The position numbers and the translations under genes were made by a program. A model generated the notes under the pieces. That model saw only the letters and a list, made by a program, of their open reading frames with translations. It had not been told where the DNA came from and made no database searches. A stretch of 64,000 nucleotides of DNA. It comes from Heterobilharzia americana. Its lineage: Eukaryota > Platyhelminthes > Trematoda > Strigeidida > Schistosomatidae. Where the stretch lies: NCBI GenBank assembly GCA_944470555.2, contig OX104130.1, forward strand, positions 53,911,491-53,975,490. Direction: 5' to 3'. Position 1 is the first letter of the stretch. The number at the start of each line of letters is the position of its first letter. Below, piece by piece: positions 57,506 through 64,000 of this stretch.

Positions 57506-57994
57506 AATTTGAGGTGGTCATTGAAGCGAAGAGGAACGGAGGCACCTCTGAAAGTTGTACAGCACCTGATTTCCGTTTCACTGTGAACTTTATCAAGAAT
57601 TTCCTGAGAATGAAAAGGACTAAACAGTTAGATAACGACTGATTGACAGCAAAATGGTAATATGTTCATCGAAAGACCAGAAAATCCGTGTTTGTTCTCT
57701 GAAAGGTGTTTTGGTCTCAAAGTTGTTAGTAATTTAGTTATTCCTACTTTCCAATGTGTTTTTTCTTCTAGAATGATATCAGCCTATCTGTGTGTCTCGG
57801 CCCCCTTTAAAGAAATAGAGTTAAATGATTATATCATTTACTTTCAGCCGTCAAATGAGTATGACCCAGTCGATATTCGGATCAAGTCTGATTGATAGTC
57901 AATCCATTCTCGTCTGTTCTACATCAGCCCTATTTATATTGGAAAATAGCAAGATGTGTACACCTATTTGAACAAAAGAAATGCACTCCGTAAC
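57506..57994. other. No recognised gene
   Basis: A 77-codon plus frame (57662-57895) is present without splice sites or motifs. Confidence 0.35.
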
Positions 57995-58165
57995 CTTGGA
58001 CACATTCGTGCAGTAGGCAGTGAGCCACACTTATTGCATCAGAGCTAGTGAAACTACCTGGTTGCCCTAAGCTCTGTAGGTGGCCCGGTGTTTGAACCCT
58101 TGGCTTAGTGGTAGGAAGTCATTTCTCCGCAAACCAGTGAGTAATGGCTCCATTAAAGCAATCCT
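57995..58165. repeat. Unnamed repeat, copy 2
   Basis: TTCGTGCAGTAGGCAGTGAGCC ... GTGAAACTACCTGG ... GTTTGAACCCTTGGC, matching the copy at 57.34 kb in the same orientation. Confidence 0.45.
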
Positions 58166-58179
58166 ACAATATACCTTGG

Positions 58180-58640
58180 TGATTTGCAAAGGAGTTCAGG
58201 GTGTGCATCTCGTTCTGTTTGTGACTCGTTGGCTGGATGTACTTGCATCCCAGTGAGTGATGTCGTTCCCATTGGGACTCGAATCCCGTACGCATCACTC
58301 CAAACACCAGAGCATTATCCTGTAAGCCACTGTGGCATGATGGTCACCTATTGTTCAGCGGGTATCAGTAGTTGTCGTGACGTTTGAAGCGAAGGGCACT
58401 GGGTTCGAGCTTCATTGGGAACCACATCACTCACTGGAGTGCGGGTACATCCATCTGACGAGCCCTAGATAGAACGAGACGCACGTCCTGGATTCCACTG
58501 TTAGTCACCAAGATCAATACAACTTCATGAATATCCAGCATTATCAAGGGATCCACATAGAAGTCCATCTGTCAACACATGTCGAGCAATGCGGTCCTGT
58601 TTATCAACGGGGAATTACAAGTATCATAACTGACCTACAA
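58180..58640. repeat. Head-to-head inverted pair of S-alpha repeats
   Basis: The minus unit (58180-58345) holds a decayed ribozyme (CAGCCAACGAG, AACGAGATGC). The plus unit (58346-58640) holds a B-box GGGTTCGAGCTTC (58399), spacer ACCACATCACTCACTGG and a ribozyme at 58446-58505 with CTGACGA and GTC kept but GAGA in place of GAAA. They meet at their 5' ends, as at 42.6-43.06 kb. Confidence 0.65.
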
Positions 58641-59944
58641 TCTTTCATTCTGTAAACCCGTGTATGAAGAAGTTTGTTGAAATTTCTACGCATAAAATGA
58701 TAAGGCTTCACAGTAACACGTTGATATTAGAAGAGCTAATAGTCAAGATAATATAATTCTGACGGACATCATAGGAGTTATATTTACCATGAGGAGAATT
58801 ATACGATATGTTAGTTGATAAAGACTCTTCAGTTATCTGAATTACTCTTCGAGTTGCTGGAAATATGATGCAGCAGGAGAGATCAAAGAATCAGGTTAAC
58901 CGAATGAGGTAGTATCAATTAATAACGATAATAATTATAATAATAATAGGGGTATTCTCGCTATTATGAATATTTGCATTTATGCATGGAGATTCGAATG
59001 AACAAACATAGTTATTGAGTTATTCAGATAAATAACTGTTCTTGTTATTCATCGTGTAAGGCATATTTCTGCTTATCATTATTATTATTACTATTGTCAA
59101 TATCCATATGAATGATATTTGAGAACTGCCTTCTCATATAGTCGAATATTCTGGAAATCCCCTAGTAAACACAGAATATTTGTCAACAATTACCATAATG
59201 TTTTCAACCAAAACAAAACAACAAAACAAACACAAATAATGTAGCATTATTTTTTCCCTTTAATTCCACAAAGTATTGAACAGACAAAACAAGAAGATTA
59301 GTAGTTGCTTATCATGAGACGTTTTTCGCCAATAAAAATCAGTTTTTTCCCATCATGTAGGTGAGTAACACATCAGTAACTGTTAAAACATAAGGGGAAC
59401 ATACATTTATTTTGCACAATTACAGCATTCATGTTAATTTTAGTGTGAAAAACAGGACAAATAATAGTCTAATTGCTCAGGAAATAAAACCTTCGGTTTT
59501 GCAATGAAATTGCTCACGTATAGATTTGAGGCATTGGTGTTTTTTAGAATAAAGTATCATTTTTTTACCCAGATGATACAAAGTAGTGACGACATTGAGA
59601 ACAATAATCGTGGATTTAAATTCGTTTTGGAAACCTTTCCGAGAAAGAAGATAGCAAGTCCTGTGTAACTAACATATCTAATGGCTGGGAGTAATCGGTA
59701 TACGGCCAAGTAAACAAGTCAACTCAGCGAAAGCTCATCGATAATTGTGAGAAAACGCCTACCACCTCACTAGATAAAAAACCAAGGCAGACATTGAAAC
59801 CATCAATCATACTACAAGCGAAATAAGTTAACTGAAATTCAGCTGACATTAATTTGATTAACCCGTTTATAGTTCTGAAAACTGACTAAACTCAATATCT
59901 CAAGTTAATAATATAAATATTAATGTATTTTTAGGTGAATCGAG
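58641..59944. other. AT-rich stretch, no recognised feature
   Basis: Contains AATAATAATAATAGG (about 58938) and ATTATTATTA tracts (59078-59090), resembling eroded LINE 3' tails, but no LINE coding sequence adjoins. Confidence 0.35.
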
Positions 59945-60458
59945 GTTTTGATTTTGAGATAACATTCATCACCGACTGATATCAGTTGCAGAGCCATTGA
60001 AAACCTGGGAGTACTGAATAGCTGTTTCGTCCCAGTATGGAACTCCTCAGCAATATACGATGAACACTACCTCAAAATTAAAACCCCCATTCACCCAAAA
60101 ATGCATTACTGTATGATGCTTATCAGTATCATGCTTCCAAGTGAGACTTTTGGAGTTTTAGTGAGATATCGTGACCTATGAGGTCAGCCAGTTGGGAGGG
60201 AAACGGATGCCATCTGAAGACATCGGGTGTTTGTAACACTATACCGTGAATTGACAGGAGTAAGAAACTGTGAACTTCTGAACTTCGACAGACTGACTGA
60301 ATTTTTAACGTGTTCGTTAAGAAACCTGAAGGTCCTGAGTTCAAAACATAGCTGGGTTGTAGGCGCGTATGGCTGAGTCGCATACCAGGACTAAACAGCT
60401 GTCCAGTACTCCCAGGTTTCGATGGTTTCCCAAATGATGTCAGTCCTTCGTGAATACT
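59945..60458. repeat. Composite family-III repeat, same architecture as 41.1 kb
   Basis: A short minus piece (59945-60080) begins TTTTGAGATAACATTCATC and ends GATGAACACTACCTCAAAA, inverted repeats enclosing a ribozyme with CTGAGGA, a paired stem II (GTTCC/GGGAC) and GAAA but triplet ATT. A full plus unit follows (60085-60458), with promoter-like region and decayed ribozyme (GGCTGAGTC, GGACTAAACAGCTGTCC). Its tail is split by an LINE insertion at 60458 and resumes at 61108. Confidence 0.65.
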
Positions 60459-61107
60459 TATTATTATTATTATTATTAGTCCCTTGGGTTCCTAGTGGAA
60501 CATAGGGCTTCAGTAGCACATCTCCAGTGACCTCTGTTCTCTGAGATCTTTTGAACCTGGCTCCACGACAGCCCACAACCTCTCATTTCCTCCTCGCACG
60601 ACCTCCTCCATGTCACCCTTGGACGTCCAACTCGTCGCTTCCCATGGGGATTCCACTCGAGGACTGGCCTGACGCGTGATGTCCTCAGTCGGCCTTCTCA
60701 GTGCATGGCCAATCCATCTCCACTTCTTCCTGCATATTTGTTGCGTGATAGGTTCTTGGTTGGTTCGTTCCCAGAGTTCCTTGTTGCTTATTTTTTCTGG
60801 CCATCTGATCTTCAGCAGCGAGCGTAAGCAGTGGTTGATGAATGTCTGTAGTTTATTGGAAATACCTTTCGTGACGCGCCAAGTCTCTGAGCCATACAAG
60901 AGCACTGACTTGACGTTGGTGTTGAAAATCCGTATCTTGTTCCGCATGCTGAGTGCAGAAGATCTCCACATTGGTTTCAGGCTAATGAATGCCTGTCTTG
61001 CTTTTCCGATTCTGACTTTGACGTCCTCGTCCGTCCCGCCTGTAGTTGAAACAGTGCTTCCTAGATAAGTGAAGGAGGTTACTTCCTTTAAGTTTCTCCC
61101 GTTGACA
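60459..61107 (-). mobile_element. 5'-truncated RTE-like LINE with 9-bp target duplication
   Basis: A minus-strand C-terminal LINE piece with 3' tail (TAA)n at 60461-60478. GTGAATACT occurs at both borders (60450-60458 and 61108-61116). A 153-codon frame (60510-60971) is open through IRIFNTNVKSVLLYGSETW, NKLQTFINHCLR and RRPTEDITRQASPRVE. It is the youngest-looking LINE piece in the window. It interrupts the tail of a family-III repeat, so it postdates it. Confidence 0.75.
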
Positions 61108-61135
61108 GTGAATACTACTTCAATGTAACTATCAG

Positions 61136-61379
61136 GCTGAATGATTCAATGATTTTTCTGACTGATCTCAGGTATTTCAGCAGACATCAATTTTCTGTAT
61201 GTTGCAGACGTACTTCAGTGATGCACTTCATAGTAAATGTAGACTAATCATCAAGCTTCTTTTGGGTTACACATAATTATCCAACGTAAAAGGCAGTTTA
61301 CTTCCTAGAATGGTCAAAACACAGAAAAGGCGGCGAAGTAAGTGACAAAATCAACTATGACGGTCAGCAGGAAGATAAG
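61136..61379. other. No feature recognised
   Basis: Short unassigned stretch after the family-III tail. Confidence 0.4.
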
Positions 61380-61790
61380 TTGTTGATAATCATACAACAC
61401 TACCATCAATTCTCAAACAACTCAACTACAATCAAATAAATCCCATTTGCACTCACCAACCTAACTCTTATTTCCAAGTCCTCAAAGTACAACACACCCC
61501 ACAGACTCAATGAATCTGCGCCACATTCTACTCTAAACACCCCAGACTACATAACAACATGACAACATCTCACAATACCATCGTGCATCGAAAAACACAT
61601 TGACAGGGTATAAGTATTGCATACTCCACTCATCTAAGTCAACCAACACTTCCAACCTCATCAAGTAAACCACACACACATTATTCCAATCACCCACATA
61701 TTTCTCAACTGGTATCACCTACACACACATTCGTCAAACACCTGACATTTTCTCACATACTCCAACCATCGTAATCCTGTTTCACAGTTG
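61380..61790. other. G-poor, C/A-rich strand-asymmetric tract
   Basis: For about 400 bp the plus strand is nearly devoid of G and rich in C and A (AACACACCCCACAGACTC, TCAAGTAAACCACACACACA). It is unlike every other part of the window. A minus-strand 61-codon frame (61533-61718) lies inside but shows no family. It could be a relic satellite, an RNA-derived insertion or the result of strand-biased mutation. Confidence 0.4.
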
Positions 61791-62749
61791 GAGATCAAGA
61801 CACAGTAAACTGCTGCTCAGCTCACTCAATTCTTATTCGATGATCGGAAATCTCACAGACACCACAGGTGGCCTGGACCAGATAGACCAATGAAGTGTTT
61901 CGAATCCACATTACGATCTAGTCGGAGATTCACTCAGTAGTGGTCATCCGACATCCGAAGTGTATGAAGTGGTCAACAAGTCCAATCAATGTACACCATC
62001 TTCTTCTCAGAGTGTGTCAATATGGTCTATTTTTGCATGGAGAACTAGCAAGTGAGAATTGAGAAATGTATGTTGAAAATTCTCAAATTGTTATTTACCG
62101 TTTTATGGAGACTGTGAATCTTGTCAATATCTTCCGGTTACAGAAAAACGTCGTTTGGCTACACTAATCTGACTAAAGAGTCTTTTAAGATGAGATCAGG
62201 TGGAAGGAATGAACTGTATAATCACGTTTATGACGATGCCTGAATCAAAAAGAGTGCGGATTTCCTTAGCTTAGCCTACCCAAAGTAGACAACTCACCGG
62301 AAACCTCACTCAGAGCTTTAATACAATCATCTTTGTTGCAATATGAAGCCTTCAGTACTATGATACACTAATTGAGAAACTATTTCAAGTAAGAGGCACT
62401 AAGTGTCGAACTACCAGGTCTAAAAGTTGCTTGATATTTTTAGAGTTTTCTGTCCCTGAGTTTCAACAAAGCGTCAGATGATTAAAGAAACTAGAATCTT
62501 GCTCACCATTTTCAAAAAACTGATTTTTCTGTTGTTATCACAAGAAGGTTTTTATCTTACCCTGAGGAATGAAATGCGAAACCGGTAAATGATGTCAGCC
62601 AAGGGAGCTATATTTTATATATTGACTGAGCATTGGAGAGAAACCAGTTTTAAGCTGTCCAGCTCTAATTGCTGATTTTAAATGTAACTAGTAGGCTAGG
62701 AGACTCAACATCACGGCACCCTTTGGTGGATGTTACATGGGTGTAGACT
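61791..62749. other. No recognised gene
   Basis: Two minus-strand donor-like sites (62100-62106, 62559-62564) with very short open stretches were seen; neither is convincing. Confidence 0.3.
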
Positions 62750-63295
62750 ATGTTTGACCTAGATTTCATGCTTGTTACCACTTGTCAACAGTGAGTATTT
62801 GTAACCTCGAAGAAACGAATGTTGCTTCTGAGATTCCAACCCCATGTGAAACAGCATTATAGTCAGTGACGTTGCCACTGGGTTATTCGGGCCAAATTTG
62901 ACCTCCTGCAGGACTGCATCATATAAACTGATTCGTCATTGGAGAGCAAACTATTTTACCATATCAGTAAATCTCAAATCTTGTTGGCCACATTCCATAG
63001 TGATCGATAGAATTCGGTTCACATCTAGAACTCGACTACCTGAAATTGGTTCCACTCCAGCCGTAAATCAATATACCTAACTCATTCACACAGGAGATCA
63101 ATCGTGGCCCGAATAACTCAGCTGAAACGTTGCTGACTACTACAGTGAGTGACGGTGGTTAGAATTTCAGAGGTAACATTTGTTCCTTAGAGATTCCAAC
63201 TACGTCCTGCTGACGAATGCCGACAAACCAGAACTCTAGGTCAGACAGGGGTCCTTGTAGGTCGCCTTCAATCAGCTAATATCCATATTTTATTA
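62750..63295. repeat. Inverted pair of family-II ribozyme repeats
   Basis: The minus unit (62750-62930) has the core remnant AACAAGCATGAAATCTAGGTC. The plus unit (62985-63295) has TTGGCCACATTCC, a tRNA-like GTGGCCCGAATAACTCAGC, and a ribozyme region CTGACGAATGCCGAC with GAAC in place of GAAA, then CTAGGTC. Arms are head to head around a 55-bp centre. Confidence 0.55.
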
Positions 63296-64000
63296 TAAAA
63301 CACCACCTAACACTGCTATTACCCTTTTTAATAGTCTTCCGCTACCGTCCAAAAATATCTTTGATATAAGCTAATATGGCCTTGGTATCACTTCTTGTTT
63401 CAAGTCTCATATCTCCTTCAAAGTTTTTGGGAGTTAGAGGTACTATCTCATCGTTCTGTTAAGGGTATGACTAGATAACGTACAAGTGAAGAGTAGCTGG
63501 GGGCCATTTCACCGCTTCGGTCCAGTTACCTACACACGAGTCTATGGGAGACCAGTATTTCTCTAATACAGTCTCACTGACCATCAGCATAACCCAGATT
63601 CACTTATTAAGTTGGAACAATTGTCTACTGTTGTTCGTCGCCGTTTAATTTTCTATCCAGTTAGCTTTCGTTGCCCATCACTGCTCAAAACTATTGGGCA
63701 AACTCTGTCATTTTACATTTGAGCTGTTTCTGCGATTCATTTTACCTAGAGCCTGAAGGCTTGTATTCACCAACATTCATCAGTTCAGATGAAACCGTTA
63801 GGAATCACGTATTCCAAATAATTTTTCTGAGGATCATTTACAGTCTTTAGCGCTGTTTTAACAGCAGACTGGAAATGACACCAGGCTTCTTCAAGACCAG
63901 TAATACTGCTTTGCTCTGAAAACTGTTTATCCAGTTTTTCTTCAGAAACCAACATTAATATCACCATCATCGAGCCGAGTAAGCAAGCTGAGGTGCATAA
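63296..64000 (-). other. Possible LINE linker fragment near the window end
   Basis: The minus frame 63785-63970 reads EEKLDKQFSEQSSITGLEEA, then WCHFQSAVKTALKTV. This resembles the region between endonuclease and RT of APE-type LINEs (..E.W..F..AV...). Without neighbouring motifs this stays tentative, and 63296-63780 is unrecognised. Confidence 0.3.

Noticed and set aside
62558..62600. CTGAGGAATGAAATGCGAAACCGG, hammerhead-like
   Set aside because: The core and GAAA look right, but stem II does not pair and neither stem I nor a proper stem III/triplet is available.

Overview
The window looks like nuclear DNA from a flatworm, most likely a Schistosoma species or a close relative. It is AT-rich and intron-rich. 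It is packed with degraded retroelements that match schistosome types: RTE/SR2-like LINEs, a second APE-type LINE, Penelope-like elements with GIY-YIG endonuclease remnants, and the short S-alpha satellite/SINE that carries a hammerhead ribozyme. There are no bacterial operons, rRNAs, CRISPR arrays or canonical tRNA genes. The genus is inferred from repeat families recognised by eye, not from a database search.

Host coding sequence is sparse. I assemble one split gene on the minus strand from five exons with good splice signals and mutually consistent phases: 55249-55460, 48080-48177, 33578-33633, 25494-25553 and 19756-19867. The joined frame stays open and resembles, weakly, a Rap/Ran-GAP (Rap1GAP/GARNL3-like) domain. 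The gene appears to run beyond the window at one or both ends. Two further minus-strand exon candidates (28303-28368, 31402-31591) do not fit the chain cleanly. Nearly everything else is intron or intergenic repeat.

Layout. 0-7 kb: tandem family-II ribozyme repeats, hammerhead family III, and LINE scraps. 7.6-15.1 kb: two minus-strand RTE fragments around an inverted pair of Penelope-like fragments, a tandem tRNA-like SINE, and another Penelope fragment. 15-25 kb: more hammerhead repeats, an RTE 3' end, a host exon, two Penelope remnants and a second tRNA-like tandem. 25-34 kb: host exons between many family-III copies, including an inverted pair with a near-identical core. 34-48 kb: S-alpha units, a well-preserved Penelope GIY-YIG domain, an internally deleted RTE, and fold-back family-III elements with target-site duplications. 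48-55 kb: one host intron holding two LINEs head to head. 55-64 kb: S-alpha and family-III inverted pairs, one split by an RTE with a 9-bp duplication, a G-poor tract, and an inverted family-II pair.

The unifying theme is the ribozyme repeats. Three sequence-unrelated short families share one plan: a Pol III B-box-like sequence, then 30-60 nt later a type I hammerhead core with an eight-base palindromic stem III, then a family-specific tail. They lie in tandem or as head-to-head inverted dimers, as expected of metazoan retrozyme-like elements. Two inverted pairs of different repeat classes contain tracts of about 230-240 bp that are essentially identical inside clearly diverged copies, which suggests gene conversion between inverted repeats.
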